From positions 1 to 33,399 of the forward strand of contig JBAXQC010000028.1 of assembly GCA_037131955.1 (NCBI GenBank): 33,399 nucleotides of DNA, in the 5' to 3' direction. This DNA is from CAIMMJ01 sp037131955 (lineage in GTDB: Bacteria; Bacteroidota; Bacteroidia; UBA4408). Shown here in pieces: positions 1 to 8,510 of this stretch; the first letter of the stretch is position 1; the number at the start of each line of letters is the position of its first letter. The notes below the pieces were generated by a model. It saw only the letters and a list, made by a program, of their open reading frames with translations. It ran no database searches and was not told the DNA's origin. The translations under genes and the position numbers were made by a program.

Positions 1-2053
1 GTGTATCAAGAATTCTTATATTAAAAGCAGGTGCATTGCCTAAGTTTTGAAAATAAATGGTGTAGGTTAGCCAATCATCATAACCCGGTTGAACATCTTT
101 TGGATATACCATTTTAATGTTGGGATCATAGCTGTTTACGGTATTGTAACAGTAGGTTGCATTATTGTTATCGTACCTATTTTCTATTGTAGGTGATGCA
201 ACTGAAACATTTAAGCAAACTAGTTCATTGGCTTGGGCAGTTGTGTCAGTAATAAAATTTAAATCTATGAACGAGCTTACACTGCCAAAATTGGAAATAT
301 CAAATGTAAGTGTATCGCCCGATATTGTTGGAAGCACATTGTACTGTGACGAAACAAATGTTACTGGACCTGTATACTCAATTGTTATTGTGCCGGAAAC
401 ATTATTGCTGCAATTTAATCCATAATACTGGCTCATGTCGCCAACATATACCCTTACTTTGTGTTGCTGTCCTGGAAAAACCAATCCATTTGTAATAACC
501 ATATTTCTTACCTCTAAGTCTTGTCCATCTTTGCATTTAATGGCAAAGTTTACATCTTCTGCTATAGGATCTAAAGCTGTAATTGAAACAATTGTATCAA
601 GTCCTGGATATTCACAAACAGAAGTGTATGGCAAAAAAGATGTATCAACACTTACCATGTAATTACCAAATTCAAGTGGAATATTATACAAACCTAAAAA
701 AGAAAATGCTGAGCTAAATTCATTGTTTAAAGGATTATACAGATTTACTTTAATGTTTTGCAAATCACTGTCAAGGTCATTGTACACACAGTTGTCATCA
801 TTATCCTTGTATGTTCTTCCAATTAAATTTCTTGCATAATCGCAGTTATTGGGGTTGTTAATTGAATCGCCCATTATACATAAAGGATGGTTTGCAATAA
901 AAGTTGCACCCATTGCCGGAACATAATTTGGAACACAATAAATTGGATTATTGTCTGCATTAAAGTATTCACTACCTAGTTGACTAAAAAAATAAGGGTC
1001 CAATTCAGGTAAACATGTAACTTGATTGTTACTAAAAAACAGATAATACAAACTGGAAGATGTATTTGGCAATTGGCTTAGATTGTTGTTTGAGCATTCT
1101 AAATAATTAAGATAATTATTTCCTTGTATATAATTTAGTTGGTTGTTGCTGCAATCTAAAAATTGAACGATCGGTGGAAGTAATAATGTATCAATACTGT
1201 TATTTTTACAATTTAAAAAGAAAATATTTGGAGGTAAATTGGGCAGCGAATCTAATAAATTAAATCCGCAATTAAGATGCTCAAGTTCGTTTGAAAATTC
1301 CGGTAAAAATGTAAAGGAATTGCCTGAGCAGTAAAAATATTTTAATGTACTTGGTAGAGTTTGAATAGAAAAAACTGAGCTACCTATATTGTTGTTTGAT
1401 ATGTCTAAAAGGATTAAGTTAGGAGGAAGAACAGGCATTCCATTGGTATTACATCCATTAAAATTTAAAATCTTAACAGTTGATGGAATTGTAAAGTTTT
1501 GACCTAAATTAGGGTTAGATTGAACCTGCAATTCTATGAGGCCTTCTGGCAAAGCCGGCAATGCCTGCAATTGACAGCTTGCTAGTACTAAGAATTTTAA
1601 TGATGGAGGGAAAATTAAATCAAAAAGATTATATCCAAAATTATTACCGTTTAAAACCAATGAATCTATTGAGGGAGGTAAACTAGGTAAGTCGGATAAA
1701 TATGCTCCTACTAAATTTAGCTTAGTTAAATTTGGCGGAAATTTATCAATGTATTGAAGTGTTCCGTTATTTGCAAAATTATTAAGTTTAAACACTTTTG
1801 CACTGTCAAAATATTCTAGACCATAGATGGATTGAATTGTGAATGTTGGCTCTACAAATTCAATAACAGTTTCTGTTGTAATATCTATACATGTTGTATC
1901 CATTTGATTTCCACTCATACAATTAGGATAATGATTGGTAAGCCATGCAACAAATGAAGTATCGTTTATAGTAACGAATTGTGCCTTGGCGTTTGAAATA
2001 CCAACTAAGTTAAAAGTTACAAATAAAATAATAGATGTAAAGATAGTTTTCAT
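1..2053 (-). CDS. Secreted leucine-rich-repeat protein, probable T9SS substrate (3' end cut by window edge)
   Basis: An open frame runs leftward from the ATG at 2053 to base 1 without a stop, about 684 codons, so the C-terminus is missing. The N-terminus is a signal peptide (MKTIFTSIILFVTFNLV, cleavage after AKA before Q). Residues about 90-330 are leucine-rich repeats of the pattern LPxLPPxLxxLxxxxNxL. A Cys/Asp-rich segment (about 385-400) follows, then beta-sandwich-like sequence. Near residue 640 comes SYDPNIKMVYP followed by LTYTIYFQN, the signature of the conserved domain that precedes the sorting domain in many T9SS proteins (DUF7619-like). The mature start with NDTSFVAWL and a TNHYPNCM segment is also typical of these LRR exoproteins. 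Its start lies 10 nt after the stop of the PKD gene upstream, so the two are probably co-transcribed. Role is inferred: surface adhesion or ligand binding. The T9SS tail itself is outside the window. Confidence 0.85.
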   Translation of the reverse strand, partial: MKTIFTSIILFVTFNLVGISNAKAQFVTINDTSFVAWLTNHYPNCMSGNQMDTTCIDITTETVIEFVEPTFTIQSIYGLEYFDSAKVFKLNNFANNGTLQYIDKFPPNLTKLNLVGAYLSDLPSLPPSIDSLVLNGNNFGYNLFDLIFPPSLKFLVLASCQLQALPALPEGLIELQVQSNPNLGQNFTIPSTVKILNFNGCNTNGMPVLPPNLILLDISNNNIGSSVFSIQTLPSTLKYFYCSGNSFTFLPEFSNELEHLNCGFNLLDSLPNLPPNIFFLNCKNNSIDTLLLPPIVQFLDCSNNQLNYIQGNNYLNYLECSNNNLSQLPNTSSSLYYLFFSNNQVTCLPELDPYFFSQLGSEYFNADNNPIYCVPNYVPAMGATFIANHPLCIMGDSINNPNNCDYARNLIGRTYKDNDDNCVYNDLDSDLQNIKVNLYNPLNNEFSSAFSFLGLYNIPLEFGNYMVSVDTSFLPYTSVCEYPGLDTIVSITALDPIAEDVNFAIKCKDGQDLEVRNMVITNGLVFPGQQHKVRVYVGDMSQYYGLNCSNNVSGTITIEYTGPVTFVSSQYNVLPTISGDTLTFDISNFGSVSSFIDLNFITDTTAQANELVCLNVSVASPTIENRYDNNNATYCYNTVNSYDPNIKMVYPKDVQPGYDDWLTYTIYFQNLGNAPAFNIRILDT

Positions 2054-2063
2054 ATTTAGGAGT

Positions 2064-3458
2064 TTAGTTTTTTATAATTTTTATGGTTTTTCCATTTTCA
2101 GTTTTAATAATATATATTCCATTGTCTAGTTCTTTCAAATCAATGGAGGTTTTGTTTTCGCAATAAACGGTTTTGACTGTTTTTCCTAAAATATCTGTAA
2201 TTAGTAAAATGCCACTTTCTTTGGTTTCAATAATAATTACATCAGAAAATGGATTGGGATAAACTAACAAATTAAAATTCTTTGGATTTGCTCTACTATT
2301 TGTAGATGCAATTATCTCTTCTGGAGAATATACATTAACAAAAAAGCCAGAAGCTATACCTCTGCCTAAATTACCTAGAGAATCCACAAACAAAGAATCA
2401 CAGAAAACATTCAAGCAATTGGACGTTTCTATAGTAAGACAAATATTGTAATAACCGGTTTGTGAATATTCATAAGTTGGGTTGGGAGAATTTATTATTG
2501 ATTGTACACCGTCGCCAAAATTCCAAGAAAAACTAGGATTTAATCCCGTGGATAAATTTATAATTCCAATGTTGTAATTGTCTATTTGAGTAAATACAAA
2601 ATAAGAACTGCAATTTCCATTGTTAATTACTGTATCTTTAATTTCTAAAGTATGGCATATTGTATCATTGCAATAAGTATTTGTAGAATCTGAAGTTGAT
2701 AAACATACATTGTAATTTCCTGTGCTTTGATAGGTATGAGATACAAATCGCTGTGATGAATAATTTCCATCTCCAAAATCCCAATGGTAAACAGCACTAT
2801 TAATATTTACGCCAGTACTTACGTCAATAAAATAGGCTTGAAAAGCATTGCTCACACTTTCAAAATTGATGTTGCAGTTAGCTATAGGAAAGTAAAAAGG
2901 GTTTTCTATTGTGGAAGAATTTGTGCAACTTAAATTTGTTTGTAAATTAGTTATGGAAACAGAAACATTAAAATTTTGAACATTATTTAATGGCAACTCC
3001 AAGGTACTACCGTTGAAAATAGCACCGTTTATTATCCAACTAATGCTGTCGTTTATTTGAACAGAATTTAAACTAATGAATAAGGAGTCGTTATTAAAAT
3101 TAAAGGAATATTCGCAATTTGGAGGTTCATTAGTTAACCATTGCCCATAAATGAACGTTGTGCAATTTTCGCAAATAATTTGTTGCGAAATTAAATCTAC
3201 AATTTTAAAACAAATGGTATGTTCTAATGTATCATTTGGAGTAAAATTGTAAGCAGCAGAATGATTGCCTGTTAAATTGTTTAAAAGTGTAGATCCATCT
3301 ACTATAAAGATATAAGTAAAAGTAGAGGTGGAGTCTGAAGGATAAAAAACTAATCTGTTGTTATTGGCATCATACTCTTGAGTGAAATTGCAATTTTGAG
3401 CTTTGGTGTTTAAGCTAAAGAAAATTAGAATTAGAAAAAGTAACTTAAAAGATTTCAT
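2064..3458 (-). CDS. PKD-domain secreted protein with T9SS type A C-terminal sorting domain
   Basis: 464 residues. A signal peptide occupies residues 1-20 (cleavage in NTKA/Q). The middle holds two clear PKD repeats, near residues 225-270 (HWDFGDGNYSS, then HTYQSTGNYNVCL) and 305-350 (WNFGDGVQS, then YEYSQTGYYNICL); the N-terminal 200 residues look like further degenerate beta-sandwich domains, rich in Cys and Asn. The last ~70 residues (NLLVYPNPFSD, then DILGKTV, LDNGIYIIK and IKIIKN) are a canonical type A T9SS sorting domain, removed during export to the cell surface. Such proteins are usually adhesins or surface-matrix components; no catalytic motif is visible. It is the first gene of a two-gene minus-strand unit with the LRR protein downstream. 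Confidence 0.88.
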   Translation of the reverse strand: MKSFKLLFLILIFFSLNTKAQNCNFTQEYDANNNRLVFYPSDSTSTFTYIFIVDGSTLLNNLTGNHSAAYNFTPNDTLEHTICFKIVDLISQQIICENCTTFIYGQWLTNEPPNCEYSFNFNNDSLFISLNSVQINDSISWIINGAIFNGSTLELPLNNVQNFNVSVSITNLQTNLSCTNSSTIENPFYFPIANCNINFESVSNAFQAYFIDVSTGVNINSAVYHWDFGDGNYSSQRFVSHTYQSTGNYNVCLSTSDSTNTYCNDTICHTLEIKDTVINNGNCSSYFVFTQIDNYNIGIINLSTGLNPSFSWNFGDGVQSIINSPNPTYEYSQTGYYNICLTIETSNCLNVFCDSLFVDSLGNLGRGIASGFFVNVYSPEEIIASTNSRANPKNFNLLVYPNPFSDVIIIETKESGILLITDILGKTVKTVYCENKTSIDLKELDNGIYIIKTENGKTIKIIKN

Positions 3459-3757
3459 ACTTTATTATTTAATTATTGTCATAAAAAAAGACCCTCACAC
3501 TAATACACGAAATAAAAATTACAAATGTTTAGAATGGGATATTTCATGCAACAACTAGCTATTAATCAAGTTTTTAAATTTCCATAAATATACATTGCAC
3601 TTAAAATGAAGTATTCTTTTTTCCCATTTAACAAAAAGATTCTACCACTTTGAAAATTATAAAATGGTTTTTTAGAGGTATTTTTTATTAAATAGATTTA
3701 TTACTAAATTTATTTGTTGTCTTTAGTAGTTTTGCTTTATAAATTCTGGAAAATAAA
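3459..3757. other. 299-base divergent intergenic region
   Basis: AT-rich spacer between the PKD-protein gene (minus) and the alkD-like gene (plus). I see no open frame, RNA fold or long repeat. One good -7-type box for the plus-strand gene lies at 3727-3734. No convincing TAnnTTTG box was found for the minus-strand gene. Confidence 0.5.
3727..3734 (+). promoter_or_regulatory. Candidate -7 box for the alkD-like gene
   Basis: TAGTTTTG fits the Bacteroidota -7 consensus TAnnTTTG and sits 23 nt before the ATG at 3758, leaving a short leader. No TTG lies at the expected distance upstream (the nearest are only about 8-10 nt away), so this is a half-match. Confidence 0.35.
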
Positions 3758-4417
3758 ATGAATCAAGAAGAAATAATTAACACTTTCAAAAATAAAGCCA
3801 ATGCAAAAAAAGCAATAGGCATGGAAAAATACATGAAAAATTTTTTTCCATTTTTAGGCATAACATCTCCCGAGAGAAAGTTGATTTGTAAAGAATTATT
3901 GGCTAAAAAAAACTTACCAGAAAAATCTGAAGCAATAAATTTTTCAAAAATCTTATGGAACAAAAAAGAAAGAGAGTTTCAGTATGTTGCTATGGATTTG
4001 TTGGATAAATATAAAAAACAATTAGAAGTAGATGATATTGTTTGGATTGAAAAATTAATCGTTACAAAGTCGTGGTGGGACACTGTTGATATTTTAGCAA
4101 CACATTTAGCGGGTGAATATTTTAAAAAACACAAAAATAAAATAGATCTTATAACAAACCAATGGAACAACTCTGATAATATATGGCTGCAGCGAAGCAG
4201 CTTGTTGTTTCAATTAAAATACAAACAAAATACGAATGTATTTTTGTTAGAAAATTACATACTAAATTTAAAAGAAAGCAAAGAGTTTTTTATCCGAAAA
4301 TCTATTGGTTGGATTCTGAGAGAATATTCAAAAACCAATCCAGCTTGGGTAATTCAGTTTTTACAAAAAAATGAATTGAGTAATTTAAGCGTTAGAGAAG
4401 CTTCTAAATATTTGTAA
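3758..4417 (+). CDS. AlkD-type DNA alkylation repair glycosylase
   Basis: 219 residues, all-alpha HEAT-like repeat protein of the DNA_alkylation family (PF08713). The family removes positively charged alkylated bases such as 3-methyladenine and 7-methylguanine without base flipping. Compared with Bacillus cereus AlkD from memory, the catalytic set is kept with an offset of two residues: W107 and D111 in KSWWDTVD, R146 in WLQRSS, and W185 in IGWILREY. Length is close to the usual 220-240. It stands alone between a divergent and a convergent gene; its stop lies 2 nt from the stop of the PKD lipoprotein on the other strand, so there is no room for a separate terminator. No signal peptide; cytoplasmic. 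Confidence 0.9.
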   Translation: MNQEEIINTFKNKANAKKAIGMEKYMKNFFPFLGITSPERKLICKELLAKKNLPEKSEAINFSKILWNKKEREFQYVAMDLLDKYKKQLEVDDIVWIEKLIVTKSWWDTVDILATHLAGEYFKKHKNKIDLITNQWNNSDNIWLQRSSLLFQLKYKQNTNVFLLENYILNLKESKEFFIRKSIGWILREYSKTNPAWVIQFLQKNELSNLSVREASKYL

Positions 4418-4419
4418 AA

Positions 4420-5112
4420 TTAAAACCATTTTAAATTTATCACAAGAGAAAAATTATTGGTAGTTTTTAGAGTTATTTTTTTTGGAAATTGCTCTGGAGT
4501 ACCTGATTTTGCCAAATCATTTAATACATTAAAATTTTTGCTGTCAAGAACAAAAGTTGTTATTACCTGAGGCTGTTGCGGTACATTTGTTACAAGGTAT
4601 TCACACAGTTCAATTTTCCTAGTATTGTCATTGTTATCCATTTGAACAGGTGTATTAAAAACAAACAATTCTTGGGTATTTGGAAGATTGACAGGAATTG
4701 ATTCTATATTATTTAGTTTTATTACATATTGTTTGCTTGTATTGAGATTTTTCCTATCTTCTAACAAAATACTTTCAACTGTGCAGTAACGTGGCGTTGG
4801 CAAAACCACAAATTCTTTTGACATCAAACTTGTTTTCTTCTTGCTATTTTTGGCAACCAAGGTAACAGTATATTGCCCTCCGGTTGTAAATTCATTTTCA
4901 GGATTCTCATCAATAGAAGTGTTTCCATCTCCAAAACTCCATGAATATTCAGTAGCTTCGCTAGATAAATTTTGAAAGGTAAGTTTTACTGGAGCATAAT
5001 TGTATGCTGCATTAAATGAAAAATTTGCAACAGGGTCATTTTTCTTACAGGACCAAATTGTAAAACAAATCAATACAATTAGAATAATATTATGGGTAGT
5101 TTTTGATTTCAT
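4420..5112 (-). CDS. PKD-domain lipoprotein
   Basis: 230 residues. It starts with a lipoprotein signal peptide; the lipobox IWSC places the lipidated Cys at residue 22, followed by KKNDPVANFSF. A single PKD domain covers about residues 28-105 (YSWSFGDGNTS, ENEFTTGGQYTVTL). The C-terminal ~125 residues match no domain I recognise and look like beta strands. It is the last gene of a minus-strand cluster, 56 nt after the GIN-domain lipoprotein, and a -7-like box in that gap (5131-5138) could let it be expressed separately. No catalytic residues are apparent; an envelope binding or structural role is inferred. Confidence 0.82.
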   Translation of the reverse strand: MKSKTTHNIILIVLICFTIWSCKKNDPVANFSFNAAYNYAPVKLTFQNLSSEATEYSWSFGDGNTSIDENPENEFTTGGQYTVTLVAKNSKKKTSLMSKEFVVLPTPRYCTVESILLEDRKNLNTSKQYVIKLNNIESIPVNLPNTQELFVFNTPVQMDNNDNTRKIELCEYLVTNVPQQPQVITTFVLDSKNFNVLNDLAKSGTPEQFPKKITLKTTNNFSLVINLKWF

Positions 5113-5130
5113 AAATATAATTTGGTGTTA

Positions 5131-5138
5131 CAAAAATA
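5131..5138 (-). promoter_or_regulatory. Candidate -7 box for the PKD lipoprotein gene
   Basis: Read on the minus strand the box is TATTTTTG, matching TAnnTTTG, with about 18 nt to the ATG at 5112. A TTG lies upstream but at a longer spacing (about 24 nt) than usual. It would give this gene its own transcript in addition to operon read-through. Confidence 0.35.
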
Positions 5139-5168
5139 TACTAAAGGAATTAATAAAAAACCCAACAA

Positions 5169-5906
5169 TTACTTTTTAATTAACTTCCCTTTGCCAAAAT
5201 TATTTATCGCAACACTATCAGGATTTCCAAAGTATTCAACATTTGCTTCTCCGCCCATATCACCTGATAAACTTTTACTTGAGTAAATTTTAATTCCACC
5301 ACTTCCAATTGAATTTATTTGAGCTTCATCTGAAATAAAATTCTCTGCATTCAAGTATCCTTGACCTGCACAATACAAATATATTTTCTTTCCACTGCCC
5401 TTTAAAACTAGATCACCTGGCCCTGTATGAAATGCAAATGAAACATCATTGCAAATTAAATCTAAATCTATTTTTCCACTTCCATTCCATGTGTCTGAGC
5501 TAAATTTATTTGCGGCTATTTTCCCAACAGAAATAATGTCGCCTGAACTTTCGTAACGCAGATAATTTAGTTCAGAAAAATGCAAATAAACAAGAATAGA
5601 ATCTGTGAAATTTCGCATGAAATTGCATTTGTTTTGGTTATCAATTACCAATGTATCGTTTTTAATTTCTGTTGAAATTTTTGGCAAAAGATTTTTGCCG
5701 GCTCTTACCTCTAAAAAATTTAATGAATCTTGGATTAATCTTAGATGAATTCTTTTGTAAAGTTTTATAGCATAGAAATTACTTAAGGTTCTTTTTTCAG
5801 AACTAATTTTTCCTGATGTTTTTGAACAATCCCATGAATTTGGTTTATTGCAGGAACTAAAAATAATTAATAGAAAAATTAGGGAGAAAGTCTTTCTATT
5901 TTCCAT
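5169..5906 (-). CDS. GIN-domain (DUF2807) lipoprotein
   Basis: 245 residues. Lipoprotein signal with lipobox FSSC (Cys19). From about residue 40 it has the DUF2807 putative auto-transporter adhesin 'head GIN' fold: repeated short beta strands rich in GSG and small residues (NGSGKIDLDL, GPGDLVLKGSG, IGSGGIKIYSS, GGEANVEYFGNPDSV). The family is widespread in Bacteroidota and lacks an assigned biochemical function; many members lie beside anti-sigma or regulatory genes, which is not the case here. Its ATG lies 28 nt inside the 3' end of pdxH, so translation is likely coupled to pdxH. Confidence 0.87.
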   Translation of the reverse strand: MENRKTFSLIFLLIIFSSCNKPNSWDCSKTSGKISSEKRTLSNFYAIKLYKRIHLRLIQDSLNFLEVRAGKNLLPKISTEIKNDTLVIDNQNKCNFMRNFTDSILVYLHFSELNYLRYESSGDIISVGKIAANKFSSDTWNGSGKIDLDLICNDVSFAFHTGPGDLVLKGSGKKIYLYCAGQGYLNAENFISDEAQINSIGSGGIKIYSSKSLSGDMGGEANVEYFGNPDSVAINNFGKGKLIKK

Positions 5907-6529
5907 TCATTGTTTACTGAAGTAAATTTAATTCTATCGTGAATTCTACTGGGCCTACCTTGCCAAAATTCTATACTACTTGGCACTAAACAATAGCCAC
6001 CCCAATGCTCGGGACGAGGAACTTTAGATCCCGCAAATTTTTTTTCGAGTGCTGCAAAATTCTCTTCCAACTCTTGCCTGTTTTTTAAAATAGTACTTTG
6101 GTTAGAAGCCCAGGCACCCAGCTGACTGTCATGAGGTCGTGAAGCAAAATATTCATCCGAAATTTTAGAATCTACTTTCTGCAATTTGCCTTCAATTCTT
6201 ATTTGACGCTCTAATTGAGGCCAAAAAAAATTAATCGCTGCAAAATTATTTTCAGAAATATCACTTCCCTTTTTACTGTTGTAATTGGTATAAAAAACAA
6301 AGCCATTTTCACTAAAATCTCTTAGTAATACAATTCTGCTACTTGGCTTACCTTCTTTGCTAACTGTAGATACATTCATGGCATGAGGCTCAGGAATATC
6401 TGCATTTAGAGCCTCTTTCATCCACAAATCAAATTGTAAAATGGGATTTAAATTTACCATTTTTTCATCTAAAATTTCTTTAGAATATTCTAAGCGAAGT
6501 TTATTTATTTCTTTTGAGGTACTTTCCAT
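5879..6529 (-). CDS. pdxH: Pyridoxamine 5'-phosphate oxidase
   Basis: 216 residues, the usual length. FMN-dependent enzyme that oxidises pyridoxamine/pyridoxine 5'-phosphate to pyridoxal 5'-phosphate, the last step of B6 synthesis and salvage; cytoplasmic. Recognisable segments are PSSRIVLLRDF and FYTNYNSKKG (FMN and phosphate binding), FFWPQLERQIRIEG, FASRPHDSQLGAWAS, then RPEHWGGY, IEFWQGRPSRIHDR and a C-terminal WKIERLSP. All are classical PdxH signatures. Its ATG shares one base with the stop of the cyanophycinase-like gene (TAATG arrangement), and its own 3' end overlaps the GIN lipoprotein gene by 28 nt, so it is embedded in a coupled operon. Confidence 0.95.
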   Translation of the reverse strand: MESTSKEINKLRLEYSKEILDEKMVNLNPILQFDLWMKEALNADIPEPHAMNVSTVSKEGKPSSRIVLLRDFSENGFVFYTNYNSKKGSDISENNFAAINFFWPQLERQIRIEGKLQKVDSKISDEYFASRPHDSQLGAWASNQSTILKNRQELEENFAALEKKFAGSKVPRPEHWGGYCLVPSSIEFWQGRPSRIHDRIKFTSVNNEWKIERLSP

Positions 6530-8490
6530 TATTTTGCTACGATAAATTTTTGAGAAACAATATTTTTTCCATTAGAAATTTTTACAAAGTAAATTCCATT
6601 GCTATAAAGACTTACATCTACTTCGGTTTTTAATTGAGTATTTTTTGTTGCAAATTTCAAACTACCGGTAACATCAAAAATTTCGATATTCTGATTTAAT
6701 TCATTTATTTCAACAATAATTTTATTTTCTGTCGGGTTAGGAAATAAATCTATACTGTTATTTTCTTTATGATTTCTTGTACTAGCAATAAATCCAATTA
6801 ACATTGAGTCGTTATTACAAAAAGTTGAAAAAGTCATATTATTAAAACCAGCAACCATTCTTGGGTTTCCTGTGGCATTAGCTGTGGTATTCGAGAATTT
6901 CCTGAGCCCTTCTGAACTATTTAATTGAATAGCAGGAAATGTTCCAAAATATTTTAAAAACACACTCCAGTTGTAAGAAACAATTTTTAAACAAACATCT
7001 CCATTCAAATAAAATCCATTTTGAACAGTATCTCTCAGCATGGCATAAGGCAGTATACTTGCACCATTTTCAACATCAATACTATTAGAAAATGAGGACG
7101 GAAACAGAGAAAAATTACTTAAAATCCCAAGGCCTTTTTTTATTACGATATTTCCATAATAAGCTTGGTAGTTTGCCTCATAATTATCGAAAACAATTGA
7201 GGTAGGATACATAGCATTGTGGCCAACCCAAAAGGTATTGTAATTAATTCTACTTCTTAGATTTTGACCAATGCTATTATTGTATAAAAAGTTTGTTAAT
7301 GTATCAAAATCATTTTCTACAAATACAAAGGCACTTGAGGAGTTTAACTCGGTAGTCCAATTTGACAAATTTATTCCTGCCGATGTAATTAATAGTGGTT
7401 CTTGACAATTGAACCCCTGTTGTATAAAATAATTTTTAAAAGCCAAAACATTAGCTGATACAGTATCAGTAATAATTGTAATTCTTGAATTAGCTGAAAA
7501 ACCTGCAGTAAAATTTTGTAATGCAATTTGATTATTCGCAAACAAATTATCTCCACTTAATACAACATTACCCAAATTATTATTGTTAACCGATGGGGCT
7601 ATGTGAGCTTGATACTCTACTTGAAAATAAGTATTAGGGAAGTTCAAACTATCGCCGTTTAATAACTGTGAATATTTAATATCCTTTGCCCTTAAAACAC
7701 CACTACAATTTGAAAGTGTATCTAAAGAATTTGTATTTACAAAAGTAACAGCACCTGTTCCAAAAACTTTTCCTTTCTTAATTCCATTTCTAAAATAAAT
7801 TGCTAAAGCAGTTCTATCGTCAACCCCAATACCGTTAATGGCTTCGCCTCTGTCTTGTTTCCATTTGGCCAAAAAACCCATTAATCTCGAGAGTCTTGCT
7901 CTTTCCACAAAATGTGTATCAAAAATATAACCTGGAAAAAGATTTAAAAAATCATCATTCAAAGTCATATAAGTATTATTGATATTCTCTAAAACTTCTT
8001 CCGGATAAACTGTTCCATTTTCTGCCGTAAATAAAACATTGCTTAAAATTGCCATGCCAGCAGAAGTTCCTGCAATTACTCCGCCTGCATTAAATTTATC
8101 TTGAATTGCTGTTTGAGTAAATGTGTTTTTGTAATTATTATAGTAATTATATTGATCACCACCCTTTATAAAAAAAACATCGTAGTTCATCAATGAATCA
8201 TAAGTGCTTTGAAGATTGGCATTACTGGCATCTATTGTAAAATTTTTGGCAGCAACTGCTCCCAAGCTTAAAAAATAATTAGGCAACCAAGTTGTTTGGG
8301 TTGTAAAAGAAATTACAGCAACTTTTTTATTTACAGAATTATTTATAGCCCAAGTATATGGCGGATTACTCCAACCGCCTTCTTCTTCTCCACCACCGCC
8401 TACAAGTAACAACTTGCCATTTTGGGCTGAAAGTACATTAACAAATAATATTGCAAGAAATGTAAAAAAGAAATTATATTTGATTTTCAT
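6529..8490 (-). CDS. Secreted cyanophycinase-like serine peptidase (S51 family) with T9SS sorting domain
   Basis: 653 residues. Signal peptide 1-22 (VLSA/Q). Residues about 25-290 are an S51 peptidase domain: GGGGEEEGGW, KGGDQ with Q113, nucleophile S143 in AGTSAGM, and H193 in DTHFVERARLSRL. These align with the Gln/Ser/His catalytic set of cyanophycinase. Residues about 300-570 form a second region I do not recognise, perhaps a second Rossmann-like or beta-rich domain. The last ~75 residues (IDLFPNPTENKIIV ... SNGIYFVKI ... VSQKFIVAK) are a T9SS type A sorting domain. Family members hydrolyse cyanophycin (multi-L-arginyl-poly-aspartate) or beta-aspartyl dipeptides; an exported version would digest external substrate. 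First gene of the minus-strand operon with pdxH. Confidence 0.88.
   Translation of the reverse strand: MKIKYNFFFTFLAILFVNVLSAQNGKLLLVGGGGEEEGGWSNPPYTWAINNSVNKKVAVISFTTQTTWLPNYFLSLGAVAAKNFTIDASNANLQSTYDSLMNYDVFFIKGGDQYNYYNNYKNTFTQTAIQDKFNAGGVIAGTSAGMAILSNVLFTAENGTVYPEEVLENINNTYMTLNDDFLNLFPGYIFDTHFVERARLSRLMGFLAKWKQDRGEAINGIGVDDRTALAIYFRNGIKKGKVFGTGAVTFVNTNSLDTLSNCSGVLRAKDIKYSQLLNGDSLNFPNTYFQVEYQAHIAPSVNNNNLGNVVLSGDNLFANNQIALQNFTAGFSANSRITIITDTVSANVLAFKNYFIQQGFNCQEPLLITSAGINLSNWTTELNSSSAFVFVENDFDTLTNFLYNNSIGQNLRSRINYNTFWVGHNAMYPTSIVFDNYEANYQAYYGNIVIKKGLGILSNFSLFPSSFSNSIDVENGASILPYAMLRDTVQNGFYLNGDVCLKIVSYNWSVFLKYFGTFPAIQLNSSEGLRKFSNTTANATGNPRMVAGFNNMTFSTFCNNDSMLIGFIASTRNHKENNSIDLFPNPTENKIIVEINELNQNIEIFDVTGSLKFATKNTQLKTEVDVSLYSNGIYFVKISNGKNIVSQKFIVAK
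8451..8482 (+). promoter_or_regulatory. Candidate promoter for the S1/P1-like gene
   Basis: TTG at 8451-8453, 21 nt spacer, then TATATTTG at 8475-8482, matching the Bacteroidota -33/-7 pattern. The start codon follows at 8511. The element lies inside the first codons of the divergent cyanophycinase-like gene, because only 20 nt separate the two start codons. Confidence 0.5.
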
Positions 8491-8510
8491 AATCTGTATA
8501 TAATTCTCAA

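Noticed and set aside
165..662. Plus-strand open frames of 61-86 codons
   Set aside because: They are antisense to the LRR gene, whose minus-strand frame is continuous from 2053 to 1 with a signal peptide and repeats.
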